Positions 25,035 to 33,991 of a stretch of 64,000 bases of DNA are shown here, piece after piece (position 1 is the stretch's first letter; the number at the start of each line of letters is the position of its first letter). Made by a program: the position numbers and the translations under genes. Origin of the DNA: JBAOHV01 sp963714875 (lineage in GTDB: Bacteria > Actinomycetota > Acidimicrobiia > Acidimicrobiales > Microtrichaceae); the NCBI GenBank assembly GCA_963714875.1, contig CAVQQI010000007.1, forward strand, positions 21,578 through 85,577, given 5' to 3'. Below the pieces are notes generated by a model. The model saw only the letters and a program-made list of their open reading frames with translations, made no database searches and was not told the DNA's origin.

Positions 25035-25472
25035 ATGCGCGCACTGGTCATCCACGAGAGTCTCACCGGCAACACGCGTGAGGCCGCCGAACGCATCGTC
25101 GACGAACTGCGACGCGAGGGGTGGGAAGCGACCGAGTGCAGCTCGGCCGAGGTCGACCTGCCGGCCCTGCAGGCAGCTGATGTGCTGGTGGTCGGCAGCT
25201 GGGTCGACGGGCTGTTCTTCTTCGGTCAGCGGCCGGGCGGCGCTGGCAAGCTGGCGAAGCTGCCGCTGCTGGGCAACAAGCCCACCTACGTCTACGTCAC
25301 CTTCGCCCTGGACCCTGGCAAGACGCTCGCCAAGCTGACCGCAGTGATCGAGGAACGAGACGGCGATGTGGTCGGTGGCATGACGATCCGCCGCAATGCA
25401 CTCGCCGAGGGCAGCGTGGAGTTCGCCCGGCGTGTGGTCGACGCTGCCCGCGACGACGTCGTCAGCACCTGA
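25035..25472 (+). CDS. flavodoxin-fold protein
   Basis: 145 residues. IHESLTGNTREAAERIVDEL is the FMN phosphate-binding loop (S/T-x-T-G-x-T); VLVVGSWVDGLFFFGQRPGG is the second flavin loop; TYVYVTFALDPGKTLAKL follows. It is a short-chain flavodoxin or flavodoxin-like electron carrier; the electron partner is not evident, although korAB and several flavoenzymes occur nearby. ATG at 25035 with GGAG about ten bases upstream. Confidence 0.75.
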   Translation: MRALVIHESLTGNTREAAERIVDELRREGWEATECSSAEVDLPALQAADVLVVGSWVDGLFFFGQRPGGAGKLAKLPLLGNKPTYVYVTFALDPGKTLAKLTAVIEERDGDVVGGMTIRRNALAEGSVEFARRVVDAARDDVVST

Positions 25473-25524
25473 TCCGCCCGTCCGGCGCTCCCCGGACGGC
25501 CTGCTGCGCCCGCTGGTCCAGCGC

Positions 25525-25728
25525 TCAGCCGGCTCGACGGTGTGCGTCCTCTGCTCCATCGGTGTCACTGCGCACCGCGCCGCCCGGCCGGTCACAGACC
25601 CACTGCGACCAGCGCCCGTTGACGAGTGCACGGAACGGGTGGCGACCGGTCGGATCGCGCCGGTAGTCCCGGCCGAGCTGGTCCGAGAACCGTTCGACCG
25701 GCATGTCGTCGTCAGTTGCCTGCTGCAC
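25525..25728 (-). CDS. small hypothetical protein
   Basis: 67 codons from a GTG preceded by GAGGGAAC with five-base spacing. Contains MPVERFSDQLGRDYRRDPTG and HPFRALVNGRWSQWVCDRPGG, which reads as sensible protein (Trp/Tyr placement, not the Arg/Pro/Ala bias of shadow frames). No family recognised. It occupies an otherwise empty 340-base gap and runs opposite to its neighbours. Confidence 0.4.
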   Translation of the reverse strand: MQQATDDDMPVERFSDQLGRDYRRDPTGRHPFRALVNGRWSQWVCDRPGGAVRSDTDGAEDAHRRAG

Positions 25729-25813
25729 GCTGTTCCCTCACCCTGAACCCTGCTCGGAAAGGTAGTGCCTGGGGCTGCGCCCCGGCGACGTGACCCGGTG
25801 CGAGACTGCGCCG

Positions 25814-26601
25814 ATGGCACCCGGCGACGACTCCGGCGCAGCACCTGACGCGACGCCTGCGGGGGTGTCGCCGCACTGGCGGCGCTGGCGGGCGAGCTCG
25901 CGGCCGCGGCGGACTCCCTGGCGGGGCGGCCGTTCGTGGTCGGGATCGTCGGGTCGGTCGCGGTCGGGAAGACGACGTTCGCCCGGCACCTGGCCGAGCT
26001 GATGGCGGTCGCGCGGGGTCGCTCGGTCGAGGTGGTGTCGACCGACGCGTTCCTGCTGCCCAACTCGGTGCTGGAACCGTTGGGCGGCGCCATGATCAAG
26101 GGGACGCCGCAGAGCTACGACTGGGCTGCGCTGGACGGCTTCCTGCGTGGAGCGGCCGACGGGGCGGCGGAGCTGCGCCTGCCGGTCTACTCACACGAGA
26201 TCTTCGACGTGGTGCCCGGCGAGGAGCAGGTGCTGACGACGCCCGAGGTGTTGGTGGTGGAGGGGCTGAACCTGCTGCAGCGGCCGCCGGAGGCACCGCT
26301 CGACGTCTCGACGCACCTGGACCGGTCGATCTACCTGCACGCGCCGGCGCCGGTGATCGAGGAGTGGTTCGTCGAGCGGTTCATGGCGCTCACCCGCCAC
26401 GCTGCCGCGACACCCGGCGACTTCTACTCGGTCTTCGCGGAGATGGACGAGGACGAGGTGGAGGCGGTCGCCGTGTGGACCTGGAGCGAGATCAACGCCC
26501 CCAACCTGCGGCTGCACATCGAGCCCACACGACTGCGCGCCGACCTGGTGGTCCACCACGGCGCCGACCACTCGATCGAGCGCATCGAACGCCAGCACTG
26601 A
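25814..26601 (+). CDS. coaA: type I pantothenate kinase-like P-loop kinase, one frameshift
   Basis: The clear part has Walker A GSVAVGKTTFARHLAEL, STDAFLLPN, KGTPQSYDW, LPVYSHEIFDVVPGE, VLVVEGLNLLQ, and WTWSEINAPNLRLHIEPTR, all following CoaA, the first step of coenzyme A synthesis. No good start lies directly upstream in frame. ATG at 25814 in another frame reads MAPGDDSGAAPDATPAG, and adding one G to the GGGGG run at 25861-25865 joins it to VAALAALAGELAAAADSLAGR before the P-loop. The restored protein is about 262 residues, shorter than E. coli CoaA (316). If the shift is real, translation would have to begin near the GTG before VVGIVG. Confidence 0.75.
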
Positions 26602-26658
26602 GCGGATCAGGCGGCGACCGCATTCGTTGCGCCGGTCCGGTCACGGCGAAGATGTGGC

Positions 26659-27792
26659 GTGCATCCGGTCCACGTCACCCCTCACCCCTCGCCACTGCCC
26701 GACGACCAGCGACAGCAGATCCTGGACGCACCGGTGTTCGGTGAGGCCTTCACCGACCACATGGTGGTCATGGCATGGCGTGACGGTGCGTGGGGGCCAC
26801 TCCGGGTGCAGCCGTTCGGGCCGCTCGCACTCAGCCCTGCGACCCTGGCGTTGCACTACGGCCAATCGATCTTCGAAGCGCTCAAGGCCTATGCGCTGGC
26901 CGACGGGTCGGTCGGGCTGTTCCGTGTCGACCGCAACGCGCAGCGAATGGACGCGACGGCTCGTCGGATCGCCATGCCCCGGTTGCCCGACGGGGTCTTC
27001 CGGCAGGCGTGCGAGCTGCTGGTCGACGCGGATCGCGACTGGGTGCCGACTGCGGACGGCTCGGCGTTGTACGTGCGGCCGTTCATGTTCGGCTCCGAGG
27101 CCCACCTGTCGGTCCGGCCCGCCACCGAGTACCTGTTCGTCGTGATCGGGTCGCCGGTGGCGTCGTACTTCGGCCCGCAGCTCGGTGCGATCACCGTCGC
27201 GGTCGAGCGGGCCGACGTGCGTGCCGCCCCGGGTGGCACCGGGGATGCCAAGTTCGCCGGCAACTACGCGGCGGGGTTCGCCGCGCACGGCCGCGCGGGT
27301 GCTGCGGGGTACGACCAGGTGCTGTGGCTCGACGCGGCGGAGCATCGCTGGGTCGAGGAGCTGAACGCCATGAACGTGGTGTTCGTGTGGCGCCGCGAGG
27401 GTCGCACCGTGGTGACCACGCCACCGCTGACCGGCACGATCCTGCCGGGCGTCACCCGTGAGTCCCTGCTGGCGCTCATCGGCGATGCCATCGACGCGGG
27501 CGACGGGGCGGACCCGGGCATCGACGCGGTCACCGTCGAGCCGACCTCGATCGACCAGATCCGGGCCGGCGTCGCCGATGGCTCGCTGCGCGAGATGTTC
27601 GCGTGCGGAACCGCAGCGGTCATCGCCCCGATCGGGCACCTGGTCGACGGCGCGGACCGGTGGACCCTCGGCGACGGTCAGCCGGGTGCGGTGACCATGG
27701 AGCTGCGGCGGCGGCTGTTGGACGTGCAGTACGGCCGCGGCGAGGACCGCCACGGGTGGGTGACCACGGTGCCCAGCCCGGCGGCGACCTGA
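26659..27792 (+). CDS. ilvE: branched-chain amino acid aminotransferase
   Basis: 377 residues, class IV PLP enzyme, transaminating Leu/Ile/Val. Marks: LALHYGQSIFEALKAY, RPFMFGSEAHLSVRPA, GGTGDAKFAGNYAAG with the Schiff-base Lys, YDQVLWLDAAEHRWVEELNAMN, LTGTILPGVTRESLL and MFACGTAAVIAPIG. Typical of IlvE group I. GTG start at 26659; the codons before VHVTPHPSPLPDD make a short leader. Ends three bases before the convergent amidohydrolase. Confidence 0.93.
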   Translation: MHPVHVTPHPSPLPDDQRQQILDAPVFGEAFTDHMVVMAWRDGAWGPLRVQPFGPLALSPATLALHYGQSIFEALKAYALADGSVGLFRVDRNAQRMDATARRIAMPRLPDGVFRQACELLVDADRDWVPTADGSALYVRPFMFGSEAHLSVRPATEYLFVVIGSPVASYFGPQLGAITVAVERADVRAAPGGTGDAKFAGNYAAGFAAHGRAGAAGYDQVLWLDAAEHRWVEELNAMNVVFVWRREGRTVVTTPPLTGTILPGVTRESLLALIGDAIDAGDGADPGIDAVTVEPTSIDQIRAGVADGSLREMFACGTAAVIAPIGHLVDGADRWTLGDGQPGAVTMELRRRLLDVQYGRGEDRHGWVTTVPSPAAT

Positions 27793-27794
27793 GG

Positions 27795-29533
27795 TCAGCT
27801 CCGGGTGGAGCGCAGCACCGTGCCGTAGCCGTCGTCACGGCCGAACCCCGCAGCACGTCCCGAGGTGTCCCACGCCACACGACCGTTGACCAGCACGGTG
27901 CGCACCACGCCGTCGCCACGGTTGACCAGTCGGTGCACCGAGTCGATGCCCGGCATCGGTGCCTCCTCGACGAGATCCAGTCGTTCGTCGAGCGCCTCGG
28001 GGTCGATCACGACGACATCGGCGCGGGCGCCGACCGTCAGCCGGCCGGCGTCGATCCCCAGGTACTCGGCCAGCTCGCCGGTGACCCGGTGCACCGCCCG
28101 GCCCAGCGACATGACCGGTCGGCCCTCGGCTCCCCGGCTGCGCACCAGCCGCAGCAGGTGCAGCGGGAAGTTGTAGAACGCCATGTTGCGCAGGTGCGCC
28201 CCGGCGTCGGAGAAGCCGATCTGTGCCTGGGGGTGCGACACGATCCACGCGACCGAGTCCGGCCGGGTGTTGCCGACCGTGGTGGTCCAGCGCAGGTCGT
28301 TGCCGTGCTCGGCCGCCAGGTCCAGGAACGTCTCGACCCGATCCGCGTGGCGTGCCCGGGCCACCTCGGCGAAGGTCAGCCCGACGACCGAGGTGTCGGG
28401 ACAGTCGACGATGCGGGCCTCGGCCAGGTCGCGGTGGTAGGCGCGGCCCTTGATCTTGTTGGTCCACTGCCGGCGGAAGCGGCGGCGGTACTCGGGGTCG
28501 GCCAGCAGCTCGGAGCGGGCGCGGCCGGCCAGGTGCAAGGCCTCGGTGCCGGCGCCGAACTCCTCGATGATGGGGTTCTCCAAGCCCGTCGGTCCACAGC
28601 CGGAACGGCTGGGGCAGCGACTGCAGGCGCACGTCGGCCCGCAGCCAGCGTCGGGCGCCGGCGGCGAGGGTGCCGAACAGCTTGTAGGTGCCCGGTGCGG
28701 CCTTGACGTCCATCATCGAGATGATCGTGGTGCGCAAGGGCTTGCGTCCGATGCCGCTGGCGATCGCGGCGAACAGCGCCAGGTTCCAACGAGCCGAGAT
28801 GTCGGGCACGCCCTTCGAGCACCGCGTCGCGCCGACGCAGCACCCGGGCCAGGAAGCGGTACTCCTTCCAGGTCGCGAACACCGACGGGGTCGGCAGGCT
28901 GCGGAACCGGTCGCCGTCCATCTTGTCCCACGGCAGCGTGTTGATCGACAGCCCCAGGTAGCCGACGTCGAGCGCCTCCTCGAGCATGCCGGCCATGCGG
29001 TCGAGCTCGGCCGGCGTCGGCTCGGTCGTGTCCGACAGCGAGCGCTCCAGCCCCATGACGTGGGCGCGCACCGCGGAGTGCCCCAGGAACGAGCAGACGT
29101 TGGGGCCGAGCGGCAGACGATCCAGGTGGTCCAGGTAGCCCTTGGGCGAGTCCCAGTCCTGGATCCGCTCCAGCAGCGGCAGCACCTCGGTGCGGGGCAC
29201 GCCCTCGACGCGACAGAACATGTCGGCGAGGTCCTCGGGGCCGCCGACGGCGAAGGACAGACCGCACGAGCCGACCAGCACCGTGGTGACGCCGTGTCGC
29301 ACCGACTCGCCGAGCGCCGGGTCGAGCTCGAGCTCGGCGTCGTAGTGGGTGTGCAGGTCGACGAAGCCCGGTGTGACCCAGCAGCCCGCCGCGTCGATGA
29401 CCTCGGCACCGTCGGGCACGTCCAGATCGGCCTCGATGGCGCGCACGACGCCGTCGTCGACCAGCACGTCCGCACGGCGCCCCTCGGCACCCGTGCCGTC
29501 GATGACGAGCCCGCCCCTGATGAGTGTCGCCAT
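27795..29533 (-). CDS. N-acyl-D-amino-acid deacylase family amidohydrolase, two frameshifts
   Basis: From ATG at 29533: MATLIRGGLVIDGTGAEGR, TPGFVDLHTHYDAELELDP (metal HxH), VLVGSCGLSFAVGG, DVGYLGLSINTLPWDKMDG. The frame is broken by an extra base at CCC 28811-28813 and again at CCC 28585-28587. With both corrected it reads AVLEGVPDISARWNLA, IISMMDVKAAPGTYKLFG, LWTDGLENPIIEEFGAG and on to IGFSDAGAHLRNMAFYN (second metal/catalytic Asp) and a C-terminal beta domain (GARADVVVIDPEALDE). About 578 residues restored, in line with actinobacterial D-aminoacylase relatives. Diverges from the P-type ATPase. Confidence 0.78.
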
Positions 29534-29658
29534 GTCGGCATCCTTCGTCGCTGGACCGTCCGGTCGCTGCCGGTCGGGTCGTCGGTGACGCCCATTCTGC
29601 CGCGCCCGCGCCAGCACCTGCCCGGTAGGGTGGTCCGCCCTCGACCTGCTGGAGTCAC

Positions 29659-32415
29659 GTGAGCGACCGCACCGTCCCGACCGGGGTCCCGACCGAGCCG
29701 TGGCACGCTCGAAGTGCCGCTGCGGTGTGCGAGTCGTTGGACGTCGACCCCGCCCGGGGTCTGGACGACCCGGCGGTCCAGCGGCGCCGGTCCGAGCACG
29801 GTGCCAACGAGCTGGCACGGGGAGAGCAGCAGCCGGCGTGGAAGGCGTTCCTCGCCCAGTACCGGGACTTCATGCAGCTGCTGCTGCTGGGAGCGGCGGC
29901 GATCAGCATCGTCATCGACCAGACCTCGACCGCGGTGCTGCTGTTGGTGCTGACGGTGGCCAACGCAGCGATGGGGTACTCCCAGGAGTCCAAGGCCGAG
30001 GCGGCGGTCGCGGCGCTCGCCGACATGATGCAGGTGCTGGCCCGCGTGCGGCGCGACGGCCGGGTCGTCGAGATCGACGCCCGCGAGCTGGTCCCGGGCG
30101 ACGTGGTCCTGCTCGAGGCCGGTGACCTGGTGCCCGCCGATGGCCGGGTCCTGACCTCGGCGACGCTCGAGATCGAGGAGTCCGCGCTGACCGGCGAGAG
30201 CCAACCGGTGGGGAAGGATCCTTCTCCGATCAGCCCGCCGGTCGGGGCCGACGCCGTCGCGGCAGACGAGGTGCCGCTCGGTGACCGCCTGTGCATGGCG
30301 TACATGAACACCCAGGTCACCCGCGGCACGGGGTCGATCGTGGTGACCGAGACCGGCATGGCGACCCAGATGGGGCGCATCGCCGGCATGCTCACCGACG
30401 TCACCGCCGAGCTGTCGCCGCTGCAGCGGCAGATGAACCAACTGGCCAAGGTGTTCGCCTACCTGGCGGGCGCCACCATCTTCTTGATGGTGGTGGCGGG
30501 TCGCGCCCGCGGCATGAACCGCGACGATCTGTTCCTGCTGGCCATCACCGTGGCGATCGGGGCGATCCCCACGGGTCTGCAGACGGTGGTCACCACGCTG
30601 TTGTCCATCGGCACGCGTGACCTGGCGGCGCACCACGCCGTGGTGAAGGACCTGACGTCGGCCGAGACGCTGGGGTCGACCTCGGCGATCTGCTCGGACA
30701 AGACCGGCACGCTGACCCTGAACCAGATGACGGTGCGTCGCATCGCGGCGGCCGGCGTGGTGTCGACCGTCGAGGGGCAGGGCTACCAGCCGATCGGGGC
30801 GATCACCCATCCGGGCGGCCGACCGCCCGCGGACCTGGAGCTGATGCTGACCGGCACGGCGCTGTGCAGCGACGCAACGGTTCGCGACGGCGACCTGATC
30901 GGTGACCCGACCGAGGGTGCCGTGGTGACGGTGGCCACCAAGGGCGGCGTGGACGTGCTGGCCACCCGGGCGGAGCATCCCCGCGTCGGCGAGGTGCCGT
31001 TCGACTCGTCCTACAAGTTCATGGCCACGTTCCATGACTGGGTGGACGACCGGGGAACGCCGGTGGTGCGCTGCTTCGTCAAGGGTGCGCCCGACGTGGT
31101 GCTGGGCCGCTGCGCCACGGTGGTCGGCCCCGGCGGCGACGTCGTCGGCGCCGCCGAGGGGACCGAGGGCGTCGAGCTGGTCAACCGGGTGTTCGGCGAG
31201 GCCGGCCTGCGGGTGCTGGCGGTGGCCACGCGTGACCTGGATCCGTCGTCGTTCGACCCCGCCGGCGACCTGATCGAACAGGTCGCCGATCTGCAGCTGC
31301 TCGGCCTGTACGGGATCGTCGACCCGCCCCGGCCCGAGGCACGTGAGGCGATCGCCGTGGCGAAGGAGGCCGGCATCCGTGTGCGGATGATCACCGGGGA
31401 CCACGCGGTCACCGCCAAGGCGATCGCCGGCGAGCTGGGCATCGAGGGCGAGGCCGTCACCGGCGCCGACCTGGACCACATGGACGACGAGGAGCTGGCG
31501 TCGCGGGTGGACCGGATCGGGGTGTTCGGTCGGGTGGCGCCCGAGCACAAGGTGCGCCTGGTCACGACGTTGCGCGACAAGGGCCAGGTGGTCGCGATGA
31601 CCGGCGACGGTGTCAACGACGCACCGGCGCTCAAGACCGCGGACATCGGCGTCGCGATGGGCATCACCGGCACCGAGGTGTCCAAGCAGGCCGCTCGCAT
31701 GGTGCTGACCGACGACAACTTCGCCACCATCGTGGAGTCGGTCGGCATCGGCCGGTCGATCTACGACAACCTGATGAAGTACGTCCGGTTCCAGACGGCG
31801 TCGCTGGCCAGCTTCGTGACGGTCTTCGTCGGCGCGACGCTGCTCGACATCGCCGACGGGGCGCCGCTGAACCCGATCCAGATCCTGTGGGTGAACTTCG
31901 TGGTCACCACGGTCCTGGCCATCGCGCTCGGTTTCGACACCCCGCCACCGGACCTGATGCGGCGCTCCCCGCGGGACCCGTCCCGAGCGGTGCTCGACCG
32001 TCTCCGGATCATCCGTCTGGGACTGCAGGGTGTGATGATCGGTGTGGTCACCCTGCTGGCCGTCGGCCTGTCGCCCGACAACGCCGTGATCGGCCAGGCG
32101 TCCATCGCCGGCACGATGGCGCTGGTGACCATGTCGCTCGGCACCGTCGTCGCGGCGATCGTGAACCGCGACGAGATCGGTTCGTTCTTCACGTCCCACC
32201 CGTTCGCCAACCCGCGCTTCAACCGCTCGGTGCTGGTGGCGATCGCCGCGACCCTGCTCGCCACCGAGCTGGGGTTCCTGCAGAACTGGATGCTCACCGT
32301 CCCGCTGACAGCGAAGCAGTGGATGTGGGCCGTGCTCGGCGCGCTGGTCGTGTTCGGTGTGGACGAGCTGCGCAAGGTCATCGAACGGCGCATGGACACG
32401 ACAGGAGCAACATGA
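29659..32415 (+). CDS. P-type cation ATPase with altered ion-binding residues
   Basis: 918 residues with the full P2-type plan: cation N-domain, M1-M2, actuator loop ALTGESQPVGK, phosphorylation motif SDKTGTLTLNQM (Asp near residue 350), KGAPDVVLG, MITGDHAVTAKAIA, and hinge MTGDGVNDAPALK. In M4 the SERCA motif IPEGLP is IPTGLQ; in M6 LWVNLVTDGLPA is LWVNFVVTTVLA; M5 lacks the Asn and Glu ligands. The acidic ion ligands thus appear absent, so the transported ion is unclear. TAGGGT (29626-29631) is a likely -10, and GGAG lies before GTG 29659. The stop overlaps the next gene (ATGA). Confidence 0.9.
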   Translation: MSDRTVPTGVPTEPWHARSAAAVCESLDVDPARGLDDPAVQRRRSEHGANELARGEQQPAWKAFLAQYRDFMQLLLLGAAAISIVIDQTSTAVLLLVLTVANAAMGYSQESKAEAAVAALADMMQVLARVRRDGRVVEIDARELVPGDVVLLEAGDLVPADGRVLTSATLEIEESALTGESQPVGKDPSPISPPVGADAVAADEVPLGDRLCMAYMNTQVTRGTGSIVVTETGMATQMGRIAGMLTDVTAELSPLQRQMNQLAKVFAYLAGATIFLMVVAGRARGMNRDDLFLLAITVAIGAIPTGLQTVVTTLLSIGTRDLAAHHAVVKDLTSAETLGSTSAICSDKTGTLTLNQMTVRRIAAAGVVSTVEGQGYQPIGAITHPGGRPPADLELMLTGTALCSDATVRDGDLIGDPTEGAVVTVATKGGVDVLATRAEHPRVGEVPFDSSYKFMATFHDWVDDRGTPVVRCFVKGAPDVVLGRCATVVGPGGDVVGAAEGTEGVELVNRVFGEAGLRVLAVATRDLDPSSFDPAGDLIEQVADLQLLGLYGIVDPPRPEAREAIAVAKEAGIRVRMITGDHAVTAKAIAGELGIEGEAVTGADLDHMDDEELASRVDRIGVFGRVAPEHKVRLVTTLRDKGQVVAMTGDGVNDAPALKTADIGVAMGITGTEVSKQAARMVLTDDNFATIVESVGIGRSIYDNLMKYVRFQTASLASFVTVFVGATLLDIADGAPLNPIQILWVNFVVTTVLAIALGFDTPPPDLMRRSPRDPSRAVLDRLRIIRLGLQGVMIGVVTLLAVGLSPDNAVIGQASIAGTMALVTMSLGTVVAAIVNRDEIGSFFTSHPFANPRFNRSVLVAIAATLLATELGFLQNWMLTVPLTAKQWMWAVLGALVVFGVDELRKVIERRMDTTGAT

Positions 32416-32762
32416 TCGAACCACTGGAACGCAGCAGCGGGGCCGTGCTCGGCTTCGCCGTGTCGGGCGATGTGACGCGCGACGACTACGACGTGCTCAC
32501 CCCTGCGGTGCAGTCCGCGGTGACCGAGTTCGGCGAGGTCCAGGTGCTGCTGGACCTCACCGGCTTCGGCCACGAGAAGGTGGACGCCTGGGGCGCGGAT
32601 CTGCACTTCGGTCACGAGTTCCGCCACAAGATCGCCAGGTTGGCGATCGTCGGCGACCACCGCTGGGAGCAGTACCTGGCGAAGCTGAGCTCGCCGCTGT
32701 ACGCCCGGGACTCCGCGTTCTTCGCCGACGTCGACGATGCCTGGGCGTGGCTCCAGAGCTGA
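32412..32762 (+). CDS. SpoIIAA-like STAS/SEC14-type small protein
   Basis: 116 residues: SGAVLGFAVSGDVTRDDYDVL, VQVLLDLTGFGHEKVDAWGAD, RHKIARLAIVGDHRWEQYLAKL, FFADVDDAWAWLQ. This matches the SpoIIAA-like (DUF3478) family, an alpha/beta STAS-related fold whose exact function is unknown. ATG overlaps the P-type ATPase stop and is preceded by AGGAG, so the two are expressed together; a regulatory or membrane-peripheral role for the pump is an inference from coupling. Confidence 0.8.
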   Translation: MIEPLERSSGAVLGFAVSGDVTRDDYDVLTPAVQSAVTEFGEVQVLLDLTGFGHEKVDAWGADLHFGHEFRHKIARLAIVGDHRWEQYLAKLSSPLYARDSAFFADVDDAWAWLQS

Positions 32763-32779
32763 GCGCCGGAGGTGGCGTG

Positions 32780-33991
32780 ATGCAACCCTTCGGTGATCGG
32801 GACCTGACGACAGCGGCGTTCGCGGAGCACGTGAACCGCGGCAAGGTGACGGCGTACGCCGAGCTGGGGCTCGACATCGTCATGGGCGAGCGGACCGGAT
32901 CGTGGTTCCACGATGCATTCGACCCGGACCGGCGGTGGATGAACTGCCACTGCAACGGTGGCGTGTTCAACCTGGGTCACCGCAACACCAGGGTGGTCGG
33001 CGCGGTGAGGGGGGCGCTCGACCACGTCGACGTCGGCAACCACCACCTCGTGTCGGGTTGGCGGGCCGAGCTCGCCACCAGGCTCTCCGCCACCACCGAC
33101 GATCGGCTGCCGGGGGTGGTGTTCGGGGTCGGTGGCGGCGAGGCCGTCGACCTGGCGCTGAAGGTGGCCCGGGCGCACACCGGCCGGCAGGGCATCGTGT
33201 CCGCCAAGGGCGGCTACCACGGCCACACCGGTCTGGCGATGGCAGCGGGTGACCCGGAGTACCGGGACCCGTTCGGACCCAACCAACCGGGCTTCGTCCA
33301 GGTGCCCTTCGGTGACCTCGACGCGCTCGCCGCGGCGGTCGGCGACGAGACCGCAGCGGTCATCCTCGAGCCGATCCCCGCCACGCTCGGCATGCCGATC
33401 CCGCCGCCCGGCTACCTGCGTGAGGTGTCGGCCCGGTGCCGCGATGCCGGCTGCGTGTTGGTGCTCGACGAGGTGCAGACGGGTCTCGGGCGCACGGGCA
33501 CCCGCTGGTTCCACACCCAGGAGGACGTCGAGCCCGACATCGTGGTGACGGGCAAGGGCCTGTCGGGCGGCGTCTACCCGATCACCGCCACGATGATGAC
33601 TGCAGAGCTGCACGCCTTCTTCGATGACCACCCGTTCGTGCACATCTCCACCTTCGGGGGTGCCGAGCTGGGGTGCGTCGCCGCGCTGGAGGTGCTCGAC
33701 ATCATCGAGGAGCCGGGCTTCCTCGAGCGTGTCGAGGTGGTGGGGGCGCGGATCGAATCCGGACTCTCACCGTTGGACCTCGAGGTACGGCGCAGGGGCC
33801 TGTTCATGGGGCTCCGGTTCGACGACCCCGCCGGCGGTCTGGTGGCCGCGCAGCGCATGATCGGCGCGGGGGTGTTCGCGATCTTCGCCAACAACGACCC
33901 GTCGGTGCTGCAGTTCCTGCCGCCGCTGACCATCTCCGACGACGAGGTCGACTGGTTGATCGCCACCACCGTTGCCGCTCTCTCGGCGTGA
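32780..33991 (+). CDS. class III PLP aminotransferase
   Basis: 403 residues. WMNCHCNGGVFNLGHRNTRVV, GGGEAVDLALKVARAHTG, SAKGGYHGHTGLAMAAGD, VILEPIPATLGMP, LVLDEVQTGLGRTG (PLP Asp) and VTGKGLSGGVYPI (Schiff-base Lys). Same fold as ornithine/acetylornithine/4-aminobutyrate aminotransferases; substrate not identifiable. GGAGGTGG precedes ATG 32780. Its stop overlaps the following GTG. Forms a four-gene operon with the pump, the SpoIIAA-like gene and the kinase-like gene. Confidence 0.85.
   Translation: MQPFGDRDLTTAAFAEHVNRGKVTAYAELGLDIVMGERTGSWFHDAFDPDRRWMNCHCNGGVFNLGHRNTRVVGAVRGALDHVDVGNHHLVSGWRAELATRLSATTDDRLPGVVFGVGGGEAVDLALKVARAHTGRQGIVSAKGGYHGHTGLAMAAGDPEYRDPFGPNQPGFVQVPFGDLDALAAAVGDETAAVILEPIPATLGMPIPPPGYLREVSARCRDAGCVLVLDEVQTGLGRTGTRWFHTQEDVEPDIVVTGKGLSGGVYPITATMMTAELHAFFDDHPFVHISTFGGAELGCVAALEVLDIIEEPGFLERVEVVGARIESGLSPLDLEVRRRGLFMGLRFDDPAGGLVAAQRMIGAGVFAIFANNDPSVLQFLPPLTISDDEVDWLIATTVAALSA

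Noticed and set aside
27835..32424. A 1529-codon open frame on the minus strand across the P-type ATPase
   Set aside because: It is antisense to a gene with every P-type ATPase motif. Its product is rich in Arg, His, Gln and Asp without motifs, the usual effect of high third-position GC. Only its left end follows the amidohydrolase.
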